Shown: positions 20,878 through 30,225 of the stretch, in pieces
How positions within the stretch are numbered: position 1 is the first letter of the stretch
How the letters are laid out: the number at the start of each line of letters is the position of its first letter
Assembly: GCF_002939185.1 (NCBI RefSeq)
Contig: NZ_POVL01000019.1
Coordinates: forward strand, 1-64,000
Direction of reading: 5' to 3'
DNA: 64,000 nt
Source of the DNA: Enterobacter sichuanensis
Lineage (GTDB): Bacteria > Pseudomonadota > Gammaproteobacteria > Enterobacterales > Enterobacteriaceae
Made by a program: the position numbers and the translations under genes
Notes under the pieces: generated by a model
Seen by the model: only the letters and a program-made list of their open reading frames with translations
Told to the model about the DNA's origin: nothing
Databases searched by the model: none

Positions 20878-20909
20878 ACTCTCTTCCCGCCCGGGAAGAG
20901 AGTATTTCT
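20878..20909 (+). terminator. fabI terminator
   Basis: An 11-bp perfect stem (ACTCTCTTCCC/GGGAAGAGAGT) with a GCCC loop, followed by ATTTCT. It lies 6 bp after the fabI stop. Confidence 0.75.
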
Positions 20910-21025
20910 CCCCGCGTCTCCCCTTCGTTATTCCGTTCTGCTATTTGTTATCACCTAACAATATTTTTCCCTTTATCAGCCTTACGCCAGGATATTGATC
21001 GCCATTTTGAGATCAAGGAACGCAC

Positions 21026-22012
21026 ATGGAACAACGCCGTTTTTCCGGCAAAGGCCACTGGTACCACGAAACCCAGTCAAACCACGCGCAGACGGATGTT
21101 TTGCCCCTGGTGCCCGAAGCCGCTAACGTCGACGATCGTTTTTTGCTCGATTTAGCCTTGCCTGATGAGATTGTCGCCGCCTGTTCTGGCTGGCTTACCC
21201 CTGCCAGAGCCTTATGTCACCTGCTGTTTCCGCTATCGATTCCCGTGAACCGCCTGCACACGCTCAGCGCCTACGACAGGCTCAGCACCGCGCTGACGGT
21301 CGCACAGGCCTGTGGCGTCCAGCGGCTTTGTAACCACTACGCCGCCCTCCTCGCCCCGCTTCCCGGCCCGGACTCCTCTCGCGAAAGCAACCGACGCCTG
21401 GCGCAAATCACGCAGTATGCCCGCCAGCTCGCCAGTTCCCCTGATGTCATTGATGATAAAGCGCAAAACCAGCTGGATGAGGTGGGCCTGTCAATATATG
21501 ACATTGTGGTGATTAACCAGATTATTGGCTTTATCGGTTTTCAGGCGCGTGTAGTCGCGGTGTTTCAGGCGCTGTTGGGACACCCTGTTCGCTGGTTGCC
21601 GGGTCATCATATTCAGCCGCACACCCTGCCCGCGATCCACAGCGCGTGGGTGCCGCTGTTACCGGTCGTCGAACTGCGCTATGCGAGTGCGCATCAGCTT
21701 GAGTCGTTGTCCCGCTGGCAGGCAGAGCCCGCGCTTGAAGCGCTGACCCCGGTCCTTTGCCATGAGCCGTCGTTGCTCGACCTGACGGGAGAAATCCTGA
21801 TACATAGCCGGGAAACGATTGCCCTGACCTCTCCTGCGCTATCCGCCGCGGTTGAGTTGCTGACACGTTCACCGGACCGCTTCAGTGCCGCACAGTTTAC
21901 CCCGCTCACGGATCAAGGACTTTCAGCCGAACACGCCATCGCGCTGCTGACTCAAAGTGCGTTTGAGGGCTGGCTTACGCGTCTGAAAGTCGCGTTGGGT
22001 AAAGAGGAATAA
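21026..22012 (+). CDS. yciW: YciW, AhpD-like/carboxymuconolactone-decarboxylase-fold protein
   Basis: 328 residues with AAGGAACGCAC directly before the ATG. It has the position and character of E. coli YciW, a protein annotated as a putative oxidoreductase and connected with cysteine metabolism. The AhpD-like helix pair is visible near residues 150-185 (LSIYDIVVINQIIGFIGFQARVV). The CxxC pair of active AhpD peroxidases is not seen, so peroxidase activity is doubtful. The small gene ycjD, present between fabI and yciW in E. coli, is missing here. Confidence 0.8.
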   Translation: MEQRRFSGKGHWYHETQSNHAQTDVLPLVPEAANVDDRFLLDLALPDEIVAACSGWLTPARALCHLLFPLSIPVNRLHTLSAYDRLSTALTVAQACGVQRLCNHYAALLAPLPGPDSSRESNRRLAQITQYARQLASSPDVIDDKAQNQLDEVGLSIYDIVVINQIIGFIGFQARVVAVFQALLGHPVRWLPGHHIQPHTLPAIHSAWVPLLPVVELRYASAHQLESLSRWQAEPALEALTPVLCHEPSLLDLTGEILIHSRETIALTSPALSAAVELLTRSPDRFSAAQFTPLTDQGLSAEHAIALLTQSAFEGWLTRLKVALGKEE

Positions 22013-22100
22013 CCATACTAATTACCCAAAGACCGCTTGCTGAGACAGTGAGAATCGCGTAAAACTGTCAGCCGCTCAATGGCTACGAAAATAGAACATT

Positions 22101-24035
22101 ATGTTTCAGGACAACCCGCTGCTAGCGCAGCTTAAACAGCAACTGCATTCCCAGACGCCGCGTGCAGAAGGGGTCGTAAAAGCCACGGAAAAGGGCTTTG
22201 GCTTCCTTGAAGTTGACGCGCAGAAAAGCTACTTCATTCCGCCTCCGCAGATGAAGAAAGTGATGCATGGCGATCGCGTCATGGCCGTCATTCATACCGA
22301 GAAGGAACGTGAGTCCGCCGAGCCGGAAGAACTGATTGAACCGTTCCTGACCCGTTTTGTGGGCAAGGTGCAGAGAAAAGACGATCGTCTCTCTGTCGTA
22401 CCGGATCATCCCCTGCTGAAAGATGCCATTCCGTGCCGTGCTGCCCGTGGTGTTGAGCATGATTTTAAAGACGGTGACTGGGCCGTGGCCGAAATGCGCC
22501 GTCATCCGCTGAAAGGCGATCGCGGTTTCTATGCCGAGTTAACCCAGTTCATCACCTTTGGCGCTGACCATTTCGTGCCATGGTGGGTCACCCTCGCGCG
22601 CCACAATCTTGAAAAAGAAGCGCCAAATGGCGTGGCGACCGAGATGCAGGACGAAGGTTTGACGCGTCGCGATCTCACCGCCCTGACGTTTGTCACCATC
22701 GACAGCGCCAGCACAGAAGATATGGATGACGCGCTCTACGCTGAAGAGAGCGATGACGGCAAACTGCATTTGACGGTTGCCATTGCCGATCCGACAGCCT
22801 GGATTGCCGAAGGCAGCAAGCTGGATGACGCGGCGAAGATCCGTGCCTTCACCAACTACCTGCCAGGCTTCAATATTCCGATGCTGCCGCGCGAATTGTC
22901 AGACGATCTCTGCTCGCTGCGTCCGGATGAAGTACGTCCGGTCCTTGCCTGCCGCATGACCATCGCAGCGGATGGTACCATTGAAGACGATATTGAGTTC
23001 TTTGCCGCCACCATCGAATCGAAAGCCAAGCTGGTCTACGATAACGTCTCCGACTGGCTTGAAAATACGGGCACCTGGAAACCGGAATCCGCCGCGATTG
23101 CCGAGCAGATCCGTCTGCTGCATCGTATCTGCCTGAACCGCGGCGAGTGGCGTCAAACCCATGCGCTGGTGTTCAAAGATCGCCCGGATTATCGCTTTGT
23201 GCTGGGTGAAAAAGGTGAAGTGCTGGATATCGTGGCTGAGCCGCGTCGCATTGCCAACCGTATCGTAGAAGAAGCGATGATTGCCGCTAACATTTGCGCC
23301 GCACGCGTGCTGCGCGACAAACTGGGCTTTGGTATTTACAACGTCCATACCGGGTTTGACCCGGCGAATACCGAAGCGCTGGCGGCCCTGCTGAAAAATC
23401 ACGATGTGCATGTGGATCCGGAAGAGGTACTCACGCTGCCGGGGTTCTGCAAGCTTCGTCGCGAGCTGGATGCACAGCCATCCGGTTTCCTGGACAGCCG
23501 TATTCGTCGCTTCCAGTCCTTCGCAGAAATCAGCACAGAGCCAGGCCCGCACTTTGGCCTCGGCCTGGAAGCGTACGCCACCTGGACGTCGCCCATCCGT
23601 AAATACGGCGATATGGTGAACCACCGTCTGCTGAAAGCCATCATCAAAGGCGAAACGATTGCCCGTCCTCAGGAGGAGACCACGCTGCAGATGGCCGAAC
23701 GTCGCCGCCTGAACCGCATGGCGGAGCGTGACGTGGGAGACTGGCTGTACGCGCGCTTCCTGCAGGATAAAGCCGGCACGGATACCCGTTTTGCGGCAGA
23801 GATCATTGATATCAGCCGCGGGGGTATGCGCGTACGTCTGGTCGATAACGGCGCGGTGGCCTTTATTCCTGCTCCGTTCCTGCACGCTGTCCGTGACGAA
23901 ATGGTCTGCAGCCAGGAAAACGGAACGGTGCAAATTAAAGGTGAAACAGTTTACAAAGTCACCGACGTGATCGACGTAACTATCGCCGAAGTCCGCATGG
24001 AAACCCGCAGCATTATCGCACGCCCTGTCGCCTGA
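22101..24035 (+). CDS. rnb: Exoribonuclease II
   Basis: Processive 3'-5' hydrolysis of single-stranded RNA, 644 residues as in E. coli. Order: two N-terminal cold-shock domains, the RNB catalytic domain with the acidic cluster in [17 protein letters not shown] (four Mg-site aspartates), and a C-terminal S1 domain (residues about 560-640). The ATG gives the conserved start [15 protein letters not shown]. It is followed by a terminator and then the PAS-GGDEF-EAL gene, as in E. coli, where that gene was first named gmr for modulating RNase II. Confidence 0.97.
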   Translation: MFQDNPLLAQLKQQLHSQTPRAEGVVKATEKGFGFLEVDAQKSYFIPPPQMKKVMHGDRVMAVIHTEKERESAEPEELIEPFLTRFVGKVQRKDDRLSVVPDHPLLKDAIPCRAARGVEHDFKDGDWAVAEMRRHPLKGDRGFYAELTQFITFGADHFVPWWVTLARHNLEKEAPNGVATEMQDEGLTRRDLTALTFVTIDSASTEDMDDALYAEESDDGKLHLTVAIADPTAWIAEGSKLDDAAKIRAFTNYLPGFNIPMLPRELSDDLCSLRPDEVRPVLACRMTIAADGTIEDDIEFFAATIESKAKLVYDNVSDWLENTGTWKPESAAIAEQIRLLHRICLNRGEWRQTHALVFKDRPDYRFVLGEKGEVLDIVAEPRRIANRIVEEAMIAANICAARVLRDKLGFGIYNVHTGFDPANTEALAALLKNHDVHVDPEEVLTLPGFCKLRRELDAQPSGFLDSRIRRFQSFAEISTEPGPHFGLGLEAYATWTSPIRKYGDMVNHRLLKAIIKGETIARPQEETTLQMAERRRLNRMAERDVGDWLYARFLQDKAGTDTRFAAEIIDISRGGMRVRLVDNGAVAFIPAPFLHAVRDEMVCSQENGTVQIKGETVYKVTDVIDVTIAEVRMETRSIIARPVA

Positions 24036-24046
24036 TAAGCTGTTCA

Positions 24047-24095
24047 ATTGTCGGTCATTTCCTCTCAGGAGTGGCCGACAATCTCTCTTTTTACC
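24047..24095 (+). terminator. rnb terminator
   Basis: An 11-bp stem, ATTGTCGGTCA (24047-24057) with TGGCCGACAAT (24072-24082, one G-T pair), followed by CTCTCTTTTT. Confidence 0.75.
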
Positions 24096-24358
24096 CTCGC
24101 CACAAAATCATCACGTTTTCTCACAAATTCCCCTCTCCCTTCGCCCAAAATCGCCATAATTATCTACAGTAAAAGGGGGTTGTTATATTCGGTTACCTGA
24201 ATTTTTATACGCTCGGTATTTTTTTCTGCCTGACTCGTTTTATTATAAGAAAACAGGGAAAAACAATAAGTTCACTTCGGTTTTGCCGCTGTTTCAAAAC
24301 GGAAAAGTCGACTGCAAATGAATAATTTGTGCGCTAATGAACAGCTGCGGGAGAAAAC
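24096..24358. other. AT-rich leader region upstream of rpfR
   Basis: About 260 bp with no conserved gene. It holds the presumed promoter and leader of the PAS-GGDEF-EAL gene. A 14-codon open frame (24318-24362) has its stop overlapping the rpfR ATG as ATGA, but its ribosome site is poor, so it is not called as a gene. Confidence 0.5.
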
Positions 24359-26350
24359 ATGATGGACGATCTGGAGCAGAATTTGCTGTTTCGTTACATG
24401 GGGACGCACAGCCCCTGGTGGCGCTTGTCAGCTGACAGCAATGCTCTGCACCTGGCCACCAGCGAAAATGCCGACGTTACGCAGGTGGTGGCGCTGGACG
24501 ACGAGCAGGCCGATCTTATCCGTCAGTTAACCGTGATTACCTCCAGTATTTCCATGTCGCTCTCTCTGTACGGGGAAGAGGTGCCGGTCCATCTGGTGGG
24601 GCGCAAAATCACCCGCAACGAGTGGGCAGGCACCGCGTCGGCCTGGAACGATACCCCTTCCGTGGCCCGCGATCTGGCTCAGGGACTCTCTTTTGCGGAA
24701 CAGGTTGTTTCAGAGGCCAACTCCGTCATCGTTATTCTCGATCAGAACGGCAATATTCAGCGTTTTAACCGGCTGAGCGAAGAGTACACCGGGCTCAAAG
24801 AACATGAAGTGATTGGCCAGAACGTGTTTAAGTTGTTTATGAGCCGCAGCGAAGCGGCAGCCTCAAAACGGAATATTACCGGTTTCTTTCGCAACGGCAG
24901 CTCCTACGAAGTGGAACGCTGGATCAAAACGCGTAAGGGGCAACGGTTGTTTCTGTTCAGAAACAAATTTGTTCATAGCGGCAGCGGTAAAAATGAAATT
25001 TTCCTCATCTGTTCCGGTACCGACATTACCGAGGAACGCCGCGCGCAGGAGCGGCTGCGCGTGCTGGCCAATACCGATACCATCACCGGTTTGCCAAACC
25101 GCAATGCCATTCACGAACTGATTTCTGACGCCATCGCCACCCGCGGCGATACGCAGGTTGGCGTGGTGTATCTCGATCTGGATAACTTTAAAAAGGTCAA
25201 CGATGCCTACGGGCATATGTTTGGCGATCAGCTGTTACAGGCTGTCGCGCTCGCCATTTTGAGTTGCCTGGAAGAGGGCCAGGTGCTGGCCCGGCTTGGC
25301 GGTGATGAGTTTATCGTCATGGCCACCCATACCTCTCAGGGGTCTCTGGAGGCGATGGCGTCCCGTATTTTGACTCGCCTGCGCCAGCCGTTCAGAATCG
25401 GTCTGATTGAGGTTTACACCGGCTGCTCGCTGGGGATTGCCCTCGCCCCGCAGCACGGTAACGACCGGGAAAGCGTCATTCGTAACGCCGATACCGCCAT
25501 GTATACCGCGAAAGAGAACGGCCGCGGCAAGTTCTGCGTCTTCTCTCCCGAGATGAACCAGCGCGTGTTCGAGTATCTCTGGCTTGATACCAACCTGCGT
25601 AAAGCGCTGGATAACGATCAACTGCTGATCCACTACCAGCCTAAAATAACCTGGCGCGGAGAAATCAGAAGTCTGGAAGCGCTGGTCCGCTGGCAATCGC
25701 CGGAGCGCGGGCTGATCCCGCCGCTGGAGTTTATCTCTTATGCCGAGGAGTCGGGCCTGATCGTGCCGCTGGGCCGTTGGGTCATGCTGGATGTGGTTCG
25801 CCAGGTGGCGAAATGGCGCGACAAGGGGATTAACCTGCGCGTGGCCGTGAACGTCTCTGCGCGCCAGCTGGCCGACCAGACAATTTTCAGTGACCTGAAA
25901 CAGGCGCTGAAGGATCTGAACTTTGAATACTGCCCTGTCGACGTTGAATTAACAGAAAGCTGTCTGATTGAGAACGAAGAGCTGGCGCTTTCGGTGATCC
26001 AGCAGTTCAGCCGGCTCGGGGCACAAATTCACCTCGACGATTTTGGTACCGGCTACTCGTCCCTTTCCCAACTGGCCCGCTTCCCCATTGATGCCATAAA
26101 ACTCGATCAATCTTTTGTCAGGGACATTCATAAGCAATCCATCTCCCAGTCTCTGGTGCGCGCCATCGTCGCGGTGGCGCAGGCGCTGAACCTGCAGGTG
26201 ATTGCCGAAGGGGTGGAAAATGCGAAAGAAGACGCCTTTCTGACCAAGAACGGCGTCAACGAACGGCAGGGTTTTCTGTTTGCTAAGCCGATGCCCGCTG
26301 CCGCATTCGAGCGATGGCTAAAACGATATCAAGCGCGTAAACAACGTTAA
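24359..26350 (+). CDS. rpfR: RpfR/PdeR (YciR, Gmr): PAS-GGDEF-EAL c-di-GMP enzyme and likely DSF receptor
   Basis: 663 residues. Order: an N-terminal domain (about 1-95) corresponding to the RpfF-interaction region of RpfR proteins; PAS (about 108-225) that binds the fatty-acid signal in characterised RpfR; GGDEF (about 235-395) with intact GGDEF at 314-318 but no RxxD inhibitory site just upstream; EAL (about 405-655) with EAL at 440-442, [10 protein letters not shown] at 559-568 and AEGVE. Both catalytic halves look active. The E. coli orthologue PdeR controls curli through DgcM and MlrA. Here it converges on an rpfF gene, so a DSF receptor role is well supported by context. GGGAG lies before the ATG. 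Confidence 0.92.
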   Translation: MMDDLEQNLLFRYMGTHSPWWRLSADSNALHLATSENADVTQVVALDDEQADLIRQLTVITSSISMSLSLYGEEVPVHLVGRKITRNEWAGTASAWNDTPSVARDLAQGLSFAEQVVSEANSVIVILDQNGNIQRFNRLSEEYTGLKEHEVIGQNVFKLFMSRSEAAASKRNITGFFRNGSSYEVERWIKTRKGQRLFLFRNKFVHSGSGKNEIFLICSGTDITEERRAQERLRVLANTDTITGLPNRNAIHELISDAIATRGDTQVGVVYLDLDNFKKVNDAYGHMFGDQLLQAVALAILSCLEEGQVLARLGGDEFIVMATHTSQGSLEAMASRILTRLRQPFRIGLIEVYTGCSLGIALAPQHGNDRESVIRNADTAMYTAKENGRGKFCVFSPEMNQRVFEYLWLDTNLRKALDNDQLLIHYQPKITWRGEIRSLEALVRWQSPERGLIPPLEFISYAEESGLIVPLGRWVMLDVVRQVAKWRDKGINLRVAVNVSARQLADQTIFSDLKQALKDLNFEYCPVDVELTESCLIENEELALSVIQQFSRLGAQIHLDDFGTGYSSLSQLARFPIDAIKLDQSFVRDIHKQSISQSLVRAIVAVAQALNLQVIAEGVENAKEDAFLTKNGVNERQGFLFAKPMPAAAFERWLKRYQARKQR

Positions 26351-27216
26351 CTGGCTTTACGCAAACCCGCCGCGTGATGGCGGTTTTGCAGCATCACCAG
26401 ACGCTCCATGTAGGCGATATCTTTGGGCTCCAGGCAGAACGCCGCGTCAACCCAGTCTTCCGTGATGTCCATCAGTTCACTGCGAGGCAACTGCAGAACG
26501 CGCGTACGGGCGCGCAACATCGCCCTTACGCCATTCAATTTTGGCGCCAGCGTATCGATGAAGGTTCTGGCAGAGACATAGCTTTGTCCGGGTTCAAACA
26601 GCACATCCACCAGCCCGTGCTGTTCGTACCATTCCGCCGTATGGGACTCTCCTTTGTAGATGAGTTCCTCCGCCAGCTTCATGCCTGACCGGCGTGCCAC
26701 CAGAGAGTATCCGCCCATCCCCGGGAACAAATTAAAGGCGATTTCAGGGAAACCTAAACGGGCATCGCGCTGCGCCAGGACAAAATGGTGCGCCAGCGCG
26801 GCCTCAAAGCCACCACCCAGAGCACTGCCTTCGACCATTGCCAGCGTAATGGCTCCTGTATCAAACCCCCGTGACGCGGCATGGACGCAATCAACGCAGG
26901 CGCGGGCATACGCCCGTAATGCTTCACGACGCCCGTTCTGCAGGCATTCGACGAAGAATTGTAAATCGCCGCCCACGTTGTACATTTCAGGTACCAGCGA
27001 ACCGGTAACCCAAAAATCAACCGTAAAGCCGGACTGGCGAACCAGCCACGAAAAGTTCATGATCTCCTCGATTAACGCATGGTTGAAGCAAGGACGTGGC
27101 TGGGCTCGCAGCATCATCCAGACTGTGTGTCGTTCCGCCTCGTAATAGCCTGACAACTGGGTGAACCGTTCAGTATCGGTAAACAGTGTGCAGGTTGGCT
27201 GATTGATAACTGTCAT
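26347..27216 (-). CDS. rpfF: RpfF-type DSF synthase (crotonase superfamily)
   Basis: 289 residues, the length of Xanthomonas RpfF. The family makes cis-2-unsaturated fatty-acid signals (DSF/BDSF) from acyl-ACP by combined dehydratase and thioesterase action. Diagnostic segments are [13 protein letters not shown] (oxyanion hole), [29 protein letters not shown] and [10 protein letters not shown]. The two catalytic glutamates are E138 and E158, 20 residues apart as E141 and E161 are in Xanthomonas. It is convergent with rpfR, and the two stop codons share TTAA. AGAGG lies about 9 bases before the ATG. The gene is absent from this locus in E. coli K-12. Confidence 0.9.
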   Translation of the reverse strand: MTVINQPTCTLFTDTERFTQLSGYYEAERHTVWMMLRAQPRPCFNHALIEEIMNFSWLVRQSGFTVDFWVTGSLVPEMYNVGGDLQFFVECLQNGRREALRAYARACVDCVHAASRGFDTGAITLAMVEGSALGGGFEAALAHHFVLAQRDARLGFPEIAFNLFPGMGGYSLVARRSGMKLAEELIYKGESHTAEWYEQHGLVDVLFEPGQSYVSARTFIDTLAPKLNGVRAMLRARTRVLQLPRSELMDITEDWVDAAFCLEPKDIAYMERLVMLQNRHHAAGLRKAS

Positions 27217-27409
27217 AGTCTTATACCTCTTATAAAAAAGCGCCTTGCGCGCAGTTTTAGACTAATCCACTCACCCAACCTGCTTTATGAGGGGGAATAA
27301 ATTTATCACTTCCGTTTATGTGATTTCGTTATTGCATTTTTTCCCTTCTCTTTTGATCCTAATTTCTGCATCATTGAAAATATTAACTTTTCGCGCCTGG
27401 GGTGAGATT

Positions 27410-27592
27410 ATGTCTACTATTGATGCACAAGCTGTAGCACAACGTATTGATACCGTGCTGGATATCCTGGTGGCGGGCGATTATCACTCTGCTATTCGTA
27501 ATCTGGAGATCCTGAAGTCTGAACTTCTTGCTCAGAATGGCGCTGACGTTGCGCCCGAAAACAGCCAGCCCAAAGCGCCGTGGGAAGTTTAA
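27410..27592 (+). CDS. yciZ: Small conserved protein YciZ (UPF0509)
   Basis: 60 residues, starting at the ATG 27410 after GGGGTGAGATT. The core [29 protein letters not shown] and the PKAPWEV end match the E. coli YciZ family (57 residues). No signal, membrane segment or catalytic motif is seen; function unknown. An in-frame extension to 27287 is hydrophobic but non-conserved. The gene is divergent from rpfF across about 190 bp and followed 43 bp later by yciT. Confidence 0.85.
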   Translation: MSTIDAQAVAQRIDTVLDILVAGDYHSAIRNLEILKSELLAQNGADVAPENSQPKAPWEV

Positions 27593-27635
27593 ACCCACCG
27601 TTTCCGACTTCGTTTCGCTTTATTAAATGGATGCT

Positions 27636-28388
27636 ATGAATTCCCGACAACAACTCATTTTGCAGATGGTCATTGACCAGGGGCGCGTCAGCGTAGTCGA
27701 TCTCGCCAAAACCACTGGCGTTTCTGAAGTCACCATCCGTCAGGATCTTAATCTGCTGGAAAAACAGAGCTACCTGCGTCGCGCACACGGGTATGCTGTC
27801 CCGCTGGACAGCGATGACGTTGAGACGCGTATGATGAATAACTACGCGCTGAAACGTGAGCTGGCGGAATTTGCCGCATCGTTAGTGAACAATGGCGAGA
27901 CTGTCTTTATTGAAAACGGCAGCAGTAATGCCCTTCTGGCGCGCACGCTTGCCGATCAGAAAGACGTGACCATTATCACTGTCAGTAGCTATATCGCGCA
28001 TTTGCTTAAAGAGACGCGGTGCGAGGTGATTCTGCTGGGCGGTATTTACCAGAAAAAAAGTGAAAGCATGGTCGGCCCGCTGACCCGCCAGTACGTCCAG
28101 CAGGTCCATTTCAGTAAGGCCTTTATCGGCATTGATGGCTGGCAACCGGAAACGGGCTTTACCGGCCGGGATATGATGCGCTCTGACGTCGTGAACGCGG
28201 TACTGGAAAAAGAGTGTGAAGCCATTGTGCTCACGGATAGCTCAAAATTTGGCGCCGTTCACCCTTACACCATGGGGCCCGTTTCCCGCTTTAGCCGCGT
28301 TATTACTGACGATCGTTTAAGCGAAGCGCACCGGAATAAAATGGAAGATGACGGTCTCATCGTCAATATTATTAAAACCACAGCCTGA
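27636..28388 (+). CDS. yciT: DeoR-family transcriptional regulator YciT
   Basis: 250 residues from the ATG at 27636 ([12 protein letters not shown]), the start conserved in E. coli YciT; the upstream ATG at 27627 adds only three residues. The N-terminal DeoR helix-turn-helix ([27 protein letters not shown]) is followed by a sugar-phosphate-sensor DeoRC domain ([34 protein letters not shown]). The last 25 residues look different from the K-12 protein as recalled. Effector and targets are not evident. Confidence 0.9.
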   Translation: MNSRQQLILQMVIDQGRVSVVDLAKTTGVSEVTIRQDLNLLEKQSYLRRAHGYAVPLDSDDVETRMMNNYALKRELAEFAASLVNNGETVFIENGSSNALLARTLADQKDVTIITVSSYIAHLLKETRCEVILLGGIYQKKSESMVGPLTRQYVQQVHFSKAFIGIDGWQPETGFTGRDMMRSDVVNAVLEKECEAIVLTDSSKFGAVHPYTMGPVSRFSRVITDDRLSEAHRNKMEDDGLIVNIIKTTA

Positions 28389-28396
28389 TTTCCCTC

Positions 28397-28432
28397 CGCG
28401 CCCAAATTTCGGGCGCGCATGTTGTTCTTTCT
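28397..28432 (+). terminator. yciT terminator
   Basis: A 7-bp GC stem (CGCGCCC/GGGCGCG, 28397-28403 and 28411-28417), then CATGTTGTTCTTTCT. Confidence 0.55.
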
Positions 28433-28598
28433 CTGAGAAGATTCTTAACCCTGCTTTAAGAGTTTTTACCTGTTTAACCTGACGTAAAGTCGTAAAATTA
28501 CTGTTAGCGATATAACAGGAAGTGACTATCACCTGCGTGATGACGTAACACCTGCGCGACCAGCTTTCACGGATAACAGTATTAAGTATTCGATTCGT

Positions 28599-28608
28599 CT
28601 ATACTTAA
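28599..28608 (+). promoter_or_regulatory. Sigma-S type -10 of osmB
   Basis: CTATACTTAA, with an upstream T at 28598, matches the extended sigma-S -10 (CTATACT) and the known RpoS promoter of E. coli osmB. It lies 44 bp before the osmB ATG. Confidence 0.65.
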
Positions 28609-28651
28609 CGTGTACATCTTTCCGTGAATCGATAATTCAGGAGAAAGTATT

Positions 28652-28870
28652 ATGACCTTAACCAGCAAAAAATTAGCCGCCGCTGTTCTGGCAATCACTG
28701 TAGCAATGTCCCTGAGCGCATGCTCTAACTGGTCTAAACGTGACCGTAACACCGCGATTGGTGCCGGTGCTGGTGCTCTCGGTGGTGCAGTATTAACAGA
28801 TGGTAGTACGCTGGGTACATTAGGTGGCGCTGCTGTCGGTGGTATTATCGGTCACCAGGTTGGCAAATAA
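28652..28870 (+). CDS. osmB: Osmotically inducible lipoprotein OsmB
   Basis: 72-residue small lipoprotein with signal peptide and lipobox LSAC (Cys24). The mature part is a glycine-rich glycine-zipper region (AIGAGAGALGGAVL, GTLGGAAVGGIIGHQVG) that can insert in membrane. It is induced by osmotic stress and stationary phase in E. coli. AGGAG lies 7 bases before the ATG. Confidence 0.95.
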   Translation: MTLTSKKLAAAVLAITVAMSLSACSNWSKRDRNTAIGAGAGALGGAVLTDGSTLGTLGGAAVGGIIGHQVGK

Positions 28871-28944
28871 TTACTCTATAAGCCTTCCCCGATATTGCGA
28901 TATTTGAACGCATTTCAGGTCTGACTTACGCACGTATATAAACC

Positions 28945-28968
28945 GAGCCACGGCAATTGCCGTGGCTC
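28945..28968. terminator. Bidirectional terminator between osmB and yciH
   Basis: A perfect 24-nt palindrome: arms GAGCCACGGCAA and TTGCCGTGGCTC. It is followed on the plus strand by ATTTATTTTA. It separates convergent osmB and yciH. Confidence 0.7.
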
Positions 28969-28975
28969 ATTTATT

Positions 28976-29302
28976 TTAACCGCCCGCCAGTTTGACTTTC
29001 ATGCCTTTGGCTTCGAGCAGAGACTTTATTAGATCGCGCTTATCGCCCTGGATTTCAATAATGCCGTCTTTCACTGCGCCACCGCAGCCACATTTCTTTT
29101 TCAACTCGGCCGCCAGCGTTGTCAGTGCAGCATCATCCAGGTCAATACCCGTGATAAGGCAGACCCCTTTACCTTTTCGTCCGCTGGTTTGACGCTGGAT
29201 GCGAACGATGCCGTCCCCCTTCGGACGCTCCACTTTCGTTTTCGGTTCGTCTATGCGTCCGCTCTCGGTTGAGTAGACCAGACGACTGTTGGAATCGGTC
29301 AT
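28976..29302 (-). CDS. yciH: SUI1/eIF1-like translation factor YciH
   Basis: 108 residues. The C-terminal half is a SUI1 domain ([35 protein letters not shown]) like eukaryotic eIF1. E. coli YciH can mimic part of IF3 in start-site discrimination and has been connected to stress-time translation inhibition. Its ATG overlaps the pyrF stop by 4 bp. Confidence 0.93.
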   Translation of the reverse strand: MTDSNSRLVYSTESGRIDEPKTKVERPKGDGIVRIQRQTSGRKGKGVCLITGIDLDDAALTTLAAELKKKCGCGGAVKDGIIEIQGDKRDLIKSLLEAKGMKVKLAGG

Positions 29303-30039
29303 TGTGCCCCCTTCTTCAACGATGCGTTGATGGCCTTCAGCGCCTCAGCCGGATTTGCAGACTGAGTTACCGGACGCCCGATGACCATGTAGTCTACGCC
29401 TGCTGCCAGCGCCTGCTCAGGGGTCATAATGCGGCGCTGATCGCCAACGTCGCTGCCTGCGGGACGGATCCCTGGGGTGACGAGTTTGAAATCCTGACCC
29501 AGTGCAGACTTGAAACGTACAGCTTCCTGCGCCGAGCAGACGACACCGTCAAGACCGCACTGTTGCGTCAGACGCGCAAGACGCTCAGCCTGTTCCGCAG
29601 GTGACAACGTCACACCGAGATCGCGTAAATCACTTTCGTCCATACTGGTCAGCACAGTCACCGCAATCAGTAATGGCGCATCGTTGCCGAACGGCACGAG
29701 CGCTTCACGGGCGGCCGTCATCATTCTTGCCCCACCCGACGCATGAACGTTGACCATCCAGACGCCCAGATCTGCAGCTGCAGCGACGGCATGCGCCGTG
29801 GTATTCGGGATATCGTGGAATTTAAGGTCAAGGAAAACGTCAAAGCCGCGCTGTTGCAGATCGCGGACTATTTGCGGTCCAAACAGCGTGAACATCTCTT
29901 TGCCAACTTTCAGGCGGCAATCGCGAGGGTCGATACCGTCGACAAACGCCAGTGCGGCGTCACGCTTATTGTAGTCAAGCGCAACAACAACAGGAGAATC
30001 GGTAATTACGCGGGAAGTGGAGGATGTAACAGACGTCAT
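29299..30039 (-). CDS. pyrF: Orotidine 5'-phosphate decarboxylase
   Basis: Final step of de novo UMP synthesis. 246 residues, TIM barrel. The catalytic motif [10 protein letters not shown] holds the Asp-Lys-x-x-Asp array, and [13 protein letters not shown] forms the phosphate-binding end. The ATG at 30039 with AAAGGGCTGGTC before it gives the conserved E. coli-like N-terminus; the longer frame to 30132 is not conserved. Confidence 0.97.
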   Translation of the reverse strand: MTSVTSSTSRVITDSPVVVALDYNKRDAALAFVDGIDPRDCRLKVGKEMFTLFGPQIVRDLQQRGFDVFLDLKFHDIPNTTAHAVAAAADLGVWMVNVHASGGARMMTAAREALVPFGNDAPLLIAVTVLTSMDESDLRDLGVTLSPAEQAERLARLTQQCGLDGVVCSAQEAVRFKSALGQDFKLVTPGIRPAGSDVGDQRRIMTPEQALAAGVDYMVIGRPVTQSANPAEALKAINASLKKGAQ

Positions 30040-30225
30040 GACCAGCCCTTTTCGTCTATGGGCGCGCAGCGGCGCGGAACAGATAAACGGCGAGCATTCT
30101 ACCTGCCGGCGCTGCAAATTGACAGGATCCATTTGCGCCCTCTGCTAAGCCGACAAACCGCACGGAGCCAGAAGAGGTGTTAAAGCCATTAGTATGTTGT
30201 AACTAAAATAATGCGTTTTAAAAAA

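Noticed and set aside
22899-24047. 382-codon reverse frame across rnb
   Set aside because: Antisense shadow of RNase II; no recognisable domain.
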